From the NCBI GenBank assembly GCA_949383255.1, contig CASJPF010000027.1, positions 1 to 45,532 on the forward strand: a stretch of DNA of 45,532 nucleotides, in the 5' to 3' direction. A program made the translations under genes and the position numbers. The number at the start of each line of letters is the position of its first letter. Position 1 is the stretch's first letter. The stretch is from Lachnospiraceae bacterium. Its GTDB lineage: Bacteria > Bacillota > Clostridia > Lachnospirales > Lachnospiraceae. This document shows, one piece after another, positions 32,815-42,097 of the stretch. The notes beneath the pieces were generated by a model. It was not told the DNA's origin. It searched no databases and was given only the letters and a program-made list of their open reading frames with translations.

Positions 32815-33256
32815 TAGTTAAAATACAGTTCTGATATCTCTTATTCTCTGTCAATTTTATTTCAGTAAAAGTACAATTCAAACAAAATACACATATTATT
32901 TTAAGTACATTTTAGGAAGTCACAGTATATTGATTAAAGAGCGTGCGAAAAATGCATTTTGTCAGAAGATACATTCTACAGTCAGAGGGAATGCTGTTAT
33001 GTAAAGCTGCATATATTCCAAAGCATTGCACAAAAATTGGGGACAGATTGGTAAGAACAGTGGGCTGCGCTAACAATAATTTTGCGCTGTGTCAGCATAT
33101 CTGTAAAGGGAATGTGTGAAAATAACCATCTTATCATCTTGATTGAGTGGTCAGTTTAGCGGATAAATGGGAGTTGTATGAAATGGAGTTTGTAGCTGTA
33201 TTAATGGCAAATGTATTTTATCCACGCTTTTTAGTCTTGTTAGGAGTGTGATTTGT
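32815..33256 (+). other. Long leader region before the efflux operon
   Basis: No gene is seen in these 440 bases. The shared promoter motif at 32899 would give a transcript start near 32938 and an untranslated leader of about 320 bases. I see no riboswitch I can name. A weak AGAATACAT/ATGTATTTT-like complementarity is present, but no clear attenuator. Confidence 0.4.
32899..32931 (+). promoter_or_regulatory. Promoter with shared motif before the efflux operon
   Basis: TTTTAAGTACATTT (32899-32912) plus TATATT (32926-32931) copies the arrangement before the response-regulator gene, base for base in the 14-mer and identical in spacing. It is the likely target of that regulator. Confidence 0.5.
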
Positions 33257-34879
33257 ATGGAACAAAAAGAAAAGGCATTGCAAGAATTGGACAATTTGGT
33301 AAAAAAGCGAAAATGGAAAAATCGGATTGGAATTATAGTTATGGCAGCAATCGTCATTGTAATTGCTGCGGTGAGTTTGGGCAGTTATATGAGAACAAGA
33401 CAACCTGCATTAAAGGATAGTATAGATGAATTGGGCCATGTTCAAAATATAAATGGAAATTTTAATAGAGAGTCAAATGTGATTATGGTGACAGGAACAA
33501 CTTCTGTAGGTATGAAAGCAGTTATGTTTGCAATTGATTTTCTGAAGGATACAAATTTGTATGTAGAGGAAGTGTATTTAGAAAATGGTGACAGTGTTGC
33601 AGCAGGTGATAAATTTATAAAATTTACGGATGAGAGCATTGCAGATGCGAGGAAAGAGCTTTCCTCTACTGCGCTGCGTGCACAGTTGGCTTACAGGAAT
33701 GGGCAAATATCAGACGGAGAGAGTCGGCTGCGTGCAAAGTACACTTATGATATGGCAATGCTTGAGACACAATTTGCGCAGCAAGTTTATGACAATATAA
33801 TCGCGCAGTTAGATGTGGATTATGTACAGTCAGTAAAAAATTATGAGGAGGCACAACAGGAGTATCAAGAATATCTTGAGCGTGTACAGAAAAATACTTT
33901 TTATGATGATTATAATATTGCTAGTTTAAAAAAGGCTTATGAGGAAGCAAAGGAACTATATGCAGACCGGAAGGAGTATTGGGAAGTGACAGATGACGAA
34001 CTGCAAAATGGTTCATTAGAAAATATAGGAACAGTAGAAATGAGAACATTGAGTGGTTCTGCGGGAGGAGAAAATTCTAATAAAGAGACGTCCGCTCCCA
34101 ATGACAGCACAGAACTTTCGAGTCTTGGAGGTATGGGGCGACAGGAAAATCAGGATTCTCAGAATGAAAGAAAATGGATTATTAAGACAATGAATCTTCT
34201 GGAACAGGAAACAGAGGAGGCAGAAGAAAAATACACAACTGCACTTGAGGAATATGAGTCTGAGATTGCATCTGCGGAACTAACACTTCAAAAACTTTGG
34301 AGCAAACTGGAGACAGCAAGAGAGGATTTTACAGACACGGAGGTATCCTATCAAAAACAAACTCTAAATGCAAAGACTATTTATGAGACGTCTATGGCAA
34401 AAGGAAAAACAGCACAGAATGACTATGACACCCAACTTGCAAGTTTAAAAGACAGTCTTGACAGACTACACGATGCGAAAGAGGAGGCAGATAACAACCT
34501 TGCCCTGTTTGAAGCGCTTGTGGGAGATGGCTATCTGTATGTGGAAGAAAGCGGGACGGTTTTAATGTTAATGGTAGAGAAAGGTCAGGTACTTACAGGC
34601 GGAAGCATGATTTTTGCCTACAGCAACCCAGAACAGATTTCTGTGTCTGTGTCAGTAAGCCAAGATGACATTGCCAAGCTATATGTTGGCGAAACAGCAA
34701 CGGTTGTTATATCTGACAATGAAAACTATAATGGCGTGATTGAGACAATCAATCCAATTGCTTCGTCAAACAGTAGAACGGCGGTCAGCTATACTGTGAC
34801 AATAACATTGCAGGGAGATGTAAGCGGACTTGACGCGAATCAGACAGCAAGCGTAATATTTGCAAAAGACACGCCCTAG
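33257..34879 (+). CDS. HlyD/RND-type membrane-fusion adaptor 1
   Basis: This 540-residue protein has one N-terminal membrane anchor (IGIIVMAAIVIVIAAVSLG), then half of a barrel-sandwich domain (VYLENGDSVAAGDKFIKFTD). A long coiled coil follows, interrupted by a Ser/Glu/Asn-rich low-complexity insert (about 255-300). The second sandwich half (GDGYLYVEESGTVLMLMVEK) leads into a beta-barrel ending (GETATVVISDNENYNGVIET). Adaptors of this type couple MacB-like permeases to the cell exterior. ATG 33257 has AGGAG ten bases upstream; the GTG at 33248 lies too close to it. It is the first gene of a six-gene operon. Confidence 0.82.
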   Translation: MEQKEKALQELDNLVKKRKWKNRIGIIVMAAIVIVIAAVSLGSYMRTRQPALKDSIDELGHVQNINGNFNRESNVIMVTGTTSVGMKAVMFAIDFLKDTNLYVEEVYLENGDSVAAGDKFIKFTDESIADARKELSSTALRAQLAYRNGQISDGESRLRAKYTYDMAMLETQFAQQVYDNIIAQLDVDYVQSVKNYEEAQQEYQEYLERVQKNTFYDDYNIASLKKAYEEAKELYADRKEYWEVTDDELQNGSLENIGTVEMRTLSGSAGGENSNKETSAPNDSTELSSLGGMGRQENQDSQNERKWIIKTMNLLEQETEEAEEKYTTALEEYESEIASAELTLQKLWSKLETAREDFTDTEVSYQKQTLNAKTIYETSMAKGKTAQNDYDTQLASLKDSLDRLHDAKEEADNNLALFEALVGDGYLYVEESGTVLMLMVEKGQVLTGGSMIFAYSNPEQISVSVSVSQDDIAKLYVGETATVVISDNENYNGVIETINPIASSNSRTAVSYTVTITLQGDVSGLDANQTASVIFAKDTP

Positions 34880-34915
34880 GGAGATATATTGTATTTGGCG
34901 AAAAGGAGGATAAAA

Positions 34916-36538
34916 ATGGGCAGTCAAGAAGAACAAAGCAAAAGGCGTATGACATCCAGAACGAAAAAGAGCTTACGATACTTGTTTATTGCAATTGTGA
35001 TTATTGTTGCGGCTGCGTGCTATACAATTTTTATAAAACCAATACAGAACGTGCAACAGTGGGAATATAAGGAACAGATTGTACAACAGGGCACTTTAAA
35101 AAATGGTGTGACAGAGAGTGGAACTGTGCAATTTAAAATTACTTCTCAGATTTATGACTTGGATGTGTCCACGGATAATGACGATGAGGAAGAGGATGAG
35201 GAAGACGATGACAACTATTTAAAAGTAGATGCAGTTTATGTGGCTGTTGGGCAACGTGTTCAGGAAGGAGATAAGATATATCAGTTTACACAAGACAGCA
35301 TTAAATCTGTGCGCAAGGCGCTTACCTATGAAAAGACGGAGGCGCAGATTGCATTTGCTACGGCGCAGACAGCGTATGAGCGTGGTGTGTTAGAGGCGGA
35401 CCTTTCTCGCAATGAAACATTGCTTGATACATCATTGGCACAGATTTCTTACAACACAACTGTTGCAAGGCTTTCTAATGATATGGCAGCAAAAAGTCTT
35501 GAGATACAGCAGTTGTTAAAGGATATTTACAAATTACAGTGCGATTTGACAGAGGATGAGTATCTTGAAGAAAAATCGGATATTGTGGAAGTGTATGAGG
35601 AAGCACTTGAGGGTGTCAAAGACGCGAGCGAGGATTATGTTACAAATAAAGTGGACGCAGCGCAAACATTCCAGTCTGCCAAAACATCTTATGAACAATT
35701 TTTTGCCAAATTTAATGAGACCAATCAGCAAATTCAAGATAAGATTGACGAAGTATACAAAATAGAAGCAGAGATTGTATATAATCAGCAACTGTTAGAA
35801 AAGGAATTGCTGGCAGCACAACAAGATTTGAAAGCGTCAACTGTCAGTGGTGAGATTGCGGATGTAAAATACCAGAGTAGCTTGACTAGCTATGAGAACA
35901 CACTTTCAAAAGCACAGCGGGAACTTGAGGAGGCGACACAAAAGTTAGATGCATTTAATGCGTTTGTGGGAGATGGAACTGTCTGTGCTGAGGGAAGCGG
36001 TATTATCACAGAAATGGGGTATAAGTCGGGAGATTACTTAAAAAATACTGGCACGCTAATCGCTTTTGCGAAGGCGGAGGAGATGACTGTATCTGTGGAT
36101 GTATCTGAGGAAGATGTGGTGGCAATGAAAGTAGGTGACACAGTAGAGTTAAGTTTTTCTGCATACAAAGGAGAAATTTACTCTGGCATAATTAAGTCGA
36201 TAACGACAACTGCCACAAGTAGAACTTCAGCTACTACCAGTTATCCAGTGGTGATTTCGATACAGGGAGACACTTCTATACTTTACAGTGGTATGACAGC
36301 AGATGTTACATTTGTCACAGAAGAAGCAACAAATGTAAACTATATTTTGCGAAAAGCAATTGTGGAGGAAAACGGTAAAAGTCAGTTGTATATAAAGTCT
36401 GGAGAGGAGTATATGCTAGTTCCTGTAACAACTGGGTTTAACAATGGTGAATACATAGAAATTAAGGATGGAATCAATGCAGGCGACAGGTACTATATCA
36501 GGACATTGGTCCGTGAAGGAGGCGTAGATGAAGCGTAA
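34916..36538 (+). CDS. HlyD/RND-type membrane-fusion adaptor 2
   Basis: A 540-residue paralogue of the flanking adaptors. It has a basic N-terminus and a membrane anchor (YLFIAIVIIVAAACYTIFI), a strongly acidic patch in the first sandwich half (DNDDEEEDEEDDDNY), the coiled coil (about 150-350), then GDGTVCAEGSGIITEMGYKS GDYL and a barrel with TVELSFSAYKGEIYSGIIKS. A final domain ends in YIEIKDGINAGDRYYIRTLV. The start at 34916 follows AAAAGGAGG. The acidic patch could bind metal or be a flexible linker; it is absent from the other two. It overlaps adaptor 3 by 11 bases. Confidence 0.85.
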   Translation: MGSQEEQSKRRMTSRTKKSLRYLFIAIVIIVAAACYTIFIKPIQNVQQWEYKEQIVQQGTLKNGVTESGTVQFKITSQIYDLDVSTDNDDEEEDEEDDDNYLKVDAVYVAVGQRVQEGDKIYQFTQDSIKSVRKALTYEKTEAQIAFATAQTAYERGVLEADLSRNETLLDTSLAQISYNTTVARLSNDMAAKSLEIQQLLKDIYKLQCDLTEDEYLEEKSDIVEVYEEALEGVKDASEDYVTNKVDAAQTFQSAKTSYEQFFAKFNETNQQIQDKIDEVYKIEAEIVYNQQLLEKELLAAQQDLKASTVSGEIADVKYQSSLTSYENTLSKAQRELEEATQKLDAFNAFVGDGTVCAEGSGIITEMGYKSGDYLKNTGTLIAFAKAEEMTVSVDVSEEDVVAMKVGDTVELSFSAYKGEIYSGIIKSITTTATSRTSATTSYPVVISIQGDTSILYSGMTADVTFVTEEATNVNYILRKAIVEENGKSQLYIKSGEEYMLVPVTTGFNNGEYIEIKDGINAGDRYYIRTLVREGGVDEA

Positions 36539-38198
36539 AGTAAAACTTTTGTCTGGTATGGGAGCAGTGGCAGTAATAGGAATTTTAGTTGTTTGTCTGT
36601 GTTTTATAGGGCGTAGCCACGGTGAGGAAGAGACAGTGTACAGAGAAACCAAGGTTGCATATGGCAACCTTACAGTTGGAATCACAGAGGAGGCAACTGT
36701 GAAAATTGGTACGTTGGAACAACGTTTTGATTTGGATATTAGTGCACTTGTGGATAGTGATGCAACAAACAGTCAGACACAGGCAGGCGCTATTCAAGGG
36801 GACTTTGGTAACATGAGAAATGGCAATACCGGGATGATGTCTTTTGGTTTATTTAATATGGACAGTTTAGTGTCACAGAGTCAGTCCCTTGAGGTGGCAG
36901 ATGTGAAGGTTACGGTTGGGCAGGAAATTAAAGAAGGAGACTTGCTCTATACTTTGACATCAGAAAGTGTGGATGAGATTCGGAAGGCACTCTCTGATGA
37001 TATTGACGATACAAAGGCAGATTATGAAGCGTTGCAGATTGCGCAGGAGGAGTCAAGGACACAAGCGCAGCAAGAATATGATACTTATATTACAAATGGA
37101 AAGTACGCAACTCTAATTTATGAAAATGAGTTAAAAACATATCAGGATGCTTTGGAAGAAGCTGTGGAAGCTGTGGATGACAAACAAAATACCTACAATG
37201 AAAAATTGTTGGAGTTGGCAGAGCTTCAAAAAGAATATGCTCAAGCGCAAGAATTTCTGCATGAAGCACAAGGAGCTGTCTCAGAAAATTATTCAAGGCG
37301 ATATGAGAATGCTTATTATTATACAGTATATCTGAACACAAGAGATACAGCGCAAAAATTAGCAGACCAGTTTCAAGAAGAGATTGACAGCATGAATGAA
37401 GAGCTTACACAACTTTCACTTGACATACAGGCAGCACTCCGCACCATGAGTCAGAGCCAGCTTGACTATGAGAAAGCTAAGTTAGATTTAGGGCAGACAC
37501 AAGATATCGATATTTATTATGCCAATAAAGCATCAGAATGGTATGATATACAGACGGCAAGTCTTGACAATGAACTGTCATCTGTAAAGAAAAGTTATGA
37601 TGCTGCGGTGAAGAAACTTGATGAATTTGACAGTTTTGTACAAGACAATTGTGTTCTCTCTAATTACAGCGGTGTTGTGACAGAAATACCTCTCTCAAAA
37701 GGTGATACCTTGTCTAAGGAAAGCATCCTTGTGGTGCTCAATGACTATGGGGCTGTGACAATGGATGTATCTCTTAGTAAAGATGATTATAACGCGGTTG
37801 ACAAGAATGGAACAGTCAATATCGCCTTTACAGCGTACCCCGACGAAACATATTACGGCAAGATAACAGAGGTGACAGATGCAGAGTATGACAGTAGTTT
37901 AGGAAACGTATATTTTACAGTTACTGTGACAATGCAAGGAGAAGTATCACGGCTGTATGAGGGAATGACAGGGGAAGTGACTTTCGTGACAAAGGAGGTA
38001 AAACAGGTCTGTTATGTATCAAACCGAGCAGTTTTTAGAGAAGGTACCAAATCTTATGTCAAAGTGCAAGATGACAATAAAAATATTGTGAAGAAGGAAA
38101 TTACCACAGGATTTTCAGATGGCATTCATGTCGAGGTTACAGCGGGGCTTTCTGAAGGGGACATAGTTCTAATTGAAAGTAAGGTAGGTGAAACATGA
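36528..38198 (+). CDS. HlyD/RND-type membrane-fusion adaptor 3
   Basis: This 556-residue adaptor has an N-terminal membrane segment (MGAVAVIGILVVCLCFIG), a Gln/Asn/Gly/Met-rich insert in the first sandwich half (about residues 78-118) and a long coiled coil with tyrosine-rich stretches. It continues with VLSNYSGVVTEIPLSKGDTL, a barrel (TVNIAFTAYPDETYYGKITE) and a C-terminal domain (VEVTAGLSEGDIVLIESKVG). GGAGG precedes the ATG inside adaptor 2. Its stop overlaps the permease start by four bases (ATGA), showing tight coupling to the permease. Confidence 0.85.
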   Translation: MKRKVKLLSGMGAVAVIGILVVCLCFIGRSHGEEETVYRETKVAYGNLTVGITEEATVKIGTLEQRFDLDISALVDSDATNSQTQAGAIQGDFGNMRNGNTGMMSFGLFNMDSLVSQSQSLEVADVKVTVGQEIKEGDLLYTLTSESVDEIRKALSDDIDDTKADYEALQIAQEESRTQAQQEYDTYITNGKYATLIYENELKTYQDALEEAVEAVDDKQNTYNEKLLELAELQKEYAQAQEFLHEAQGAVSENYSRRYENAYYYTVYLNTRDTAQKLADQFQEEIDSMNEELTQLSLDIQAALRTMSQSQLDYEKAKLDLGQTQDIDIYYANKASEWYDIQTASLDNELSSVKKSYDAAVKKLDEFDSFVQDNCVLSNYSGVVTEIPLSKGDTLSKESILVVLNDYGAVTMDVSLSKDDYNAVDKNGTVNIAFTAYPDETYYGKITEVTDAEYDSSLGNVYFTVTVTMQGEVSRLYEGMTGEVTFVTKEVKQVCYVSNRAVFREGTKSYVKVQDDNKNIVKKEITTGFSDGIHVEVTAGLSEGDIVLIESKVGET

Positions 38199-39517
38199 GA
38201 ATTTCAGAGTTATTAAGGCTTGTCATTATTAATCTTTCTCAAAATAAGTTTAAGGTTATTCTTACTTCTGTTGGAATTATTGTAGGTTCTGCCACAATTA
38301 TGATGGTGCTTGCTATTGGTACAGGCGGAAAAATGGAAGTTGCAGAACAGTTTAAAAATCTTAATGCGGGCGCAATAGATATTTCTTATGAATCCAATAA
38401 CATTGCATTTGGGGGAGGAGAGAGAGGAATGTCTGTCAGAGCAGGAGCACCAAATAGAAGAGGGATACCAGGCGGTGGGATGCCGTCAATGAACAATAAT
38501 TTTTTTATTAACAGAGGAGAGAACGAAAATGCAATGAATCAAGAGAAAATTGTTTTGTCTACAGATGATATGGAGGACCTTGCAGTATTTGTTCCAGATA
38601 TTTCTGATGTGACGATATCTTATACAACGACAACAGAAGTGGAAGGAGGAGAACTAGAAGCAGCAGGTTCTTATACAATTGCAGGCGTAAAGCAAAATTT
38701 TATGGCCATAAGCAATCTCTCAATGATAGCTGGAGTTTTTTTAACCAATGAAAATGATGAAAATAAGGAGAAATATTGTGTTGTTGGCTATTCTATAGCA
38801 AAGGAGATTTTTGGAAATGTGTATGCTGCATGTGATGATGTAATTTATATTGATGCAAGACCATATGTGATAAGTGGTGTGCTTGAAGAGATGGGAAGCG
38901 TGTCGTCAGGTATTAGCCCAGACACAACAATTTTTGTTCCTTATGATACTGGCGTGAAATATATTACAGGGCAGAATATTAGCCCGACCATCACTGTGAT
39001 TTCCGCTGATGTCAATCGTGTAGACATTGTGATACAAAATATAAAAACGATTCTTGCTGACAGCTATGCAAATGCGGAATTTACTATTTCCAATGCGGGA
39101 ACAAAGATGGAAGCTGCATCAGAATCCAATAACACATTACAACTTTTGCTTATTACAATGGCAGTAATTGTATTTATTGTAGGTGGAATTGGCATTATGA
39201 ATGTGCTTTTTGTGTCCGTGAAAGAGCGGACAAACGAAATTGGTATCCTTAAGGCACTCGGATGCTCCAAACGTGATATTCTGTTGGAATTTTTGTTTGA
39301 GGCATGTTTTATGAGCTTTATCGGTTCAATTCTTGGTGTGCTTGTCGCTATTGGCATTACACCTGTGATAGAAAGTTTTTCTGTCAGAGTAGAGCTATCT
39401 GCACAAGGGGCGTTGCTATCGCTTGCATTTGGAGTGATAACAGGTACAATTTTTGGATTTTATCCAGCGTATAAGGCATCATCATTAATACCTGTTGTCG
39501 CACTAAATCAGGAGTAA
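38195..39517 (+). CDS. MacB-like ABC transporter permease
   Basis: This 440-residue permease has the four-segment MacB/FtsX layout. One membrane segment lies near the N-terminus (FKVILTSVGIIVGSATIMMV LAIGTGG), then a large extracytoplasmic domain (about 60-310), then three more (LLLITMAVIVFIVGGIGIMN; FEACFMSFIGSILGVLVAIG; LLSLAFGVITGTIFGFYPAY). KERTNEIGILKALGCSKRDI is the coupling helix region that contacts the ATPase. The outer domain begins with a Gly/Arg/Met-rich insert (about 70-100). MacB-type systems do not pump through a channel but move substrates outside the membrane by mechanical action. Partners: the ATPase at 40176 and the three adaptors. Confidence 0.9.
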   Translation: MRISELLRLVIINLSQNKFKVILTSVGIIVGSATIMMVLAIGTGGKMEVAEQFKNLNAGAIDISYESNNIAFGGGERGMSVRAGAPNRRGIPGGGMPSMNNNFFINRGENENAMNQEKIVLSTDDMEDLAVFVPDISDVTISYTTTTEVEGGELEAAGSYTIAGVKQNFMAISNLSMIAGVFLTNENDENKEKYCVVGYSIAKEIFGNVYAACDDVIYIDARPYVISGVLEEMGSVSSGISPDTTIFVPYDTGVKYITGQNISPTITVISADVNRVDIVIQNIKTILADSYANAEFTISNAGTKMEAASESNNTLQLLLITMAVIVFIVGGIGIMNVLFVSVKERTNEIGILKALGCSKRDILLEFLFEACFMSFIGSILGVLVAIGITPVIESFSVRVELSAQGALLSLAFGVITGTIFGFYPAYKASSLIPVVALNQE

Positions 39518-39563
39518 AGTAAAATAACATGAGGTATTAATTACCTATCGGTTGGAGGAAAAA

Positions 39564-40163
39564 ATGAAAAAAAAGAAGAGCAGAAAAAATGGTATTGTGA
39601 TTTTAACCGTTCTCTTTATAATGGCAGGTGCAGGGGTCTATTATTTGGGTTCGACACAAGTTCATGCAGTAGATGAAAAGCAAGAGTTTGTTTTGGAAGA
39701 AGGGCAGGAGTACATATATGCAAAGATAACATCTGTGCTGGGGAATGAGATAGCATATACTGTTCTTGATGCGCAGATAGTAGATTCTTCTGATTTAGAT
39801 GGAAAAAGCAGCAGAGGAAAAAGACAAAATGCAACAAAAGTTTTGGCGGAGGTAGAGATAAAAAATATGCCGGATATGAGTCAAGTGCTAGTTGAGGACA
39901 AGGCTGAGAGGACTGAACGACCAATTACACAGCAGCGTTTGGTCAAAGATGAGGCAGATGACGCGCAAAGTAGTATGGTTACGATTTATACCGAAACAGA
40001 TACAACAGGGCAAATACAGATTCCTGTAGGCACAGAAGTGGAAACAAAACTTGGCACTATTACAACATTTTCACGTCTGTCAAACGGGGACATTATAAAA
40101 ATGCTTTTGCAAAAAAATGATGCTGGAAATAAAGCGTTGATGAAAATATGGATTGTGGAATAG
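39564..40163 (+). CDS. Membrane-anchored protein of the efflux operon, 199 aa
   Basis: The start at 39564 follows GGAGG by five bases; ATG 39552 overlaps that site. A Lys/Arg-rich N-terminus and one membrane segment (NGIVILTVLFIMAGAGVYYL) are followed by an extracytoplasmic region with 'YIYAKITSVLGNEIAYTVLD', a basic/acidic variable middle and 'QIQIPVGTEVETKLGTITTF'. The pattern of short strands suggests a small beta domain. I do not recognise the family. Its place between permease and ATPase suggests a part in the same exporter. Confidence 0.7.
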   Translation: MKKKKSRKNGIVILTVLFIMAGAGVYYLGSTQVHAVDEKQEFVLEEGQEYIYAKITSVLGNEIAYTVLDAQIVDSSDLDGKSSRGKRQNATKVLAEVEIKNMPDMSQVLVEDKAERTERPITQQRLVKDEADDAQSSMVTIYTETDTTGQIQIPVGTEVETKLGTITTFSRLSNGDIIKMLLQKNDAGNKALMKIWIVE

Positions 40164-40175
40164 GAGACAGAAGTT

Positions 40176-40862
40176 GTGGAGGAAAAAATTATAGAGATAA
40201 AGGATGTGAATAAAGGTTATCGGTTTGGCGATGACATGGTTCCTGTTCTAAAAGATATTAATTTTACAGTAAAAAAGGGGGAGTTTGTGGCGATTCTGGG
40301 ACCATCCGGCTCTGGTAAGACAACGCTTATGAATATTATCGGTTGTATGGATGTGTTGGATTCTGGTGAGTATTATCTAAATGGAAGAGCAATTCATAAT
40401 ACAAAGGAGAGCGATTTGACAGAGGTGCGCAACAAAGAGATTGGATTTATTTTTCAGAACTATCAGTTAATTCCAACTTATAATGTGATGCAAAATATTA
40501 TTATGCCTTTGGTTATACGTGGTATGGGACACTATGAGGCAAAAAGGCAATGCAATGATATTGTAAAACTTCTGGGGATTGCGCACAGACTAGACCACAG
40601 ACCGAATGAGCTCTCCGGCGGTCAGAAACAGCGTGTGTCTATTGCAAGAGCTTTAGCCAGCGAACCAGCAATCCTTCTTGCCGATGAGCCGACAGGAGCG
40701 CTTGACAGTGCCAGCGGGCAGGAAGTGCTAAAACTTTTTGGAAATCTAAACCAACTAGGAAATACAATTGTTATGATTACACATGATCTGAAAGTAGCAA
40801 AGGCGGCGCAGCGTATTGTGTGTATTATAGATGGATGCTTGTCAGAGTATGTGGAGGCATAA
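40176..40862 (+). CDS. MacB/LolD-type ABC transporter ATPase
   Basis: The 228-residue ATPase has Walker A GPSGSGKTTLMN, Q-loop IFQNYQLIP, signature LSGGQKQRVSIARAL, Walker B ILLADEPTGALD and H-loop MITHD. The start is GTG at 40176, with GGAG nine bases before it; no ATG in frame fits. It pairs with the MacB-like permease two genes upstream. It is the last gene of the efflux operon. Confidence 0.94.
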   Translation: MEEKIIEIKDVNKGYRFGDDMVPVLKDINFTVKKGEFVAILGPSGSGKTTLMNIIGCMDVLDSGEYYLNGRAIHNTKESDLTEVRNKEIGFIFQNYQLIPTYNVMQNIIMPLVIRGMGHYEAKRQCNDIVKLLGIAHRLDHRPNELSGGQKQRVSIARALASEPAILLADEPTGALDSASGQEVLKLFGNLNQLGNTIVMITHDLKVAKAAQRIVCIIDGCLSEYVEA

Positions 40863-40875
40863 GGAATAGAATTTT

Positions 40876-40903
40876 TTGGCTTTGTGATATTATGATATAT
40901 AAT
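40876..40903 (+). promoter_or_regulatory. Putative promoter of the cupin-AraC gene
   Basis: TTGGCT (40876-40881) and TATAAT (40898-40903) with a 16-base spacer, 84 bases before the ATG. Confidence 0.4.
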
Positions 40904-40986
40904 AGAAAGATGAAGCGATACAAACTATTGACTTTATCACAGCTATATGGTAGCTTTTTACAATAAAGAAGCAAAGGAGACTTCCC

Positions 40987-41946
40987 ATGAAACAACAGCC
41001 TGCTGTCTTAAAGGAGTTAAAAGAAGTCCGCCTGCACGGAACGAAGTCGTTTCCCTGTGCAATTTATCGCACGCATTCTATAAAAAAGGGCATTTTTGTG
41101 AAGCATCACTGGCATGATGAAATAGAAATTTTGTACTTTTCAGGAGGAGAGTTCCGACTAGAAGTGAATATGGAGTCATTTCCAATCCAATCAGAATGCT
41201 TTTATTTTATTAATCCCGGGGAATTACATAGTATTATTACTGAGAGTTCTAAAAGCTATTGGGAGGATGCGATTGTATTTTCGCCTGATATCTTGGGATT
41301 TGATTCTGGTGATGAGGCGCAGATTCGTCTGATAAAACCAATTCAAAATGGGAAGTTGCTTTTTCCGCGTTGTATCGCGTCGCAGCATCCCGCTTTTTTG
41401 ATGTTGCGCAATGCGTTTGTTGATATTATGCGCGCCTTTGGACAACGGACAGAAGAATCTTTTGCGGGACAAGGGATAGCGCAGCCTTATTTGGAAGATA
41501 GCAGTCTAGTGACAGATAATCTGACAAGTCAATTGTATGTTAAGTCTTCCCTAATGTATATTCTTGCCACGCTCTCTGCCTATGGGCTTTTTATACCTAC
41601 AGAAAAAAATTTTGACAGGCGTGTGGAGAGTATTAAGACAGCACTTACGTTTATCCGCGAAAACTATTATAATAAAATATATATTTCAGATCTTGCTGAT
41701 CAAGTCAATCTAAATGAACAATATTTTTGTCGTCTTTTTAAAAAGGCAATTGGGCATTCTCCTATAGAATATATTAATGAGTATCGTATTCGGCAGGCAA
41801 AACGTCTTTTGGAAGAGACTGATTTGCAGGTGACAGAAGTTTGTCTGGAATGTGGTTTTAACAATCTGGGAAACTTCCTTCAGGAATTTCGCAAGTATAC
41901 TGGAACGACACCACTACAGTACAGAAAGCATATGGAATCCCTTTAA
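40987..41946 (+). CDS. AraC-family regulator with N-terminal cupin domain
   Basis: The 319-residue protein begins with a cupin-type sugar-sensing domain (about 30-110; KHHWHDEIEILYFSGGEFRL, CFYFINPGELHSI) and ends with the double HTH (about 218-316; NKIYISDLADQVNLNEQYFC, VTEVCLECGFNNLGNFLQEF). This is the arrangement of AraC-type activators of carbohydrate genes, opposite to the AraC protein at 766. The two GH13 glucosidase genes follow in the same direction, so they are the probable targets and an alpha-glucoside the probable ligand. Confidence 0.92.
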   Translation: MKQQPAVLKELKEVRLHGTKSFPCAIYRTHSIKKGIFVKHHWHDEIEILYFSGGEFRLEVNMESFPIQSECFYFINPGELHSIITESSKSYWEDAIVFSPDILGFDSGDEAQIRLIKPIQNGKLLFPRCIASQHPAFLMLRNAFVDIMRAFGQRTEESFAGQGIAQPYLEDSSLVTDNLTSQLYVKSSLMYILATLSAYGLFIPTEKNFDRRVESIKTALTFIRENYYNKIYISDLADQVNLNEQYFCRLFKKAIGHSPIEYINEYRIRQAKRLLEETDLQVTEVCLECGFNNLGNFLQEFRKYTGTTPLQYRKHMESL

Positions 41947-41989
41947 AAGTCATAATAGCGTAGTTTTTAATCATATAACCGTAAGACAT

Positions 41990-42020
41990 TTGACATAGAT
42001 GTCATTAAAATGTAGATAAT
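41990..42020 (+). promoter_or_regulatory. Promoter and palindrome before the glucosidase genes
   Basis: A perfect TTGACA (41990-41995) is followed at 17 bases by TAGATA (42013-42018), or at 19 by GATAAT. GACAT-AG-ATGTC (41992-42003) is a palindrome lying over the -35 and spacer, a possible repressor site. A small hairpin AACAGCA/TGCTGTT follows near 42032-42053. Confidence 0.45.
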
Positions 42021-42097
42021 AGATAGAATGAAACAGCAGGCACAATGCTGTTGATTTGTATAAAAATGATATGGTTTTAATGTTTGGAGGTATGGTT

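Noticed and set aside
32815..33256. Riboswitch or attenuator in the long leader of the efflux operon
   Set aside because: No known riboswitch core or terminator/antiterminator pair could be made out; only the promoter motif is supported.
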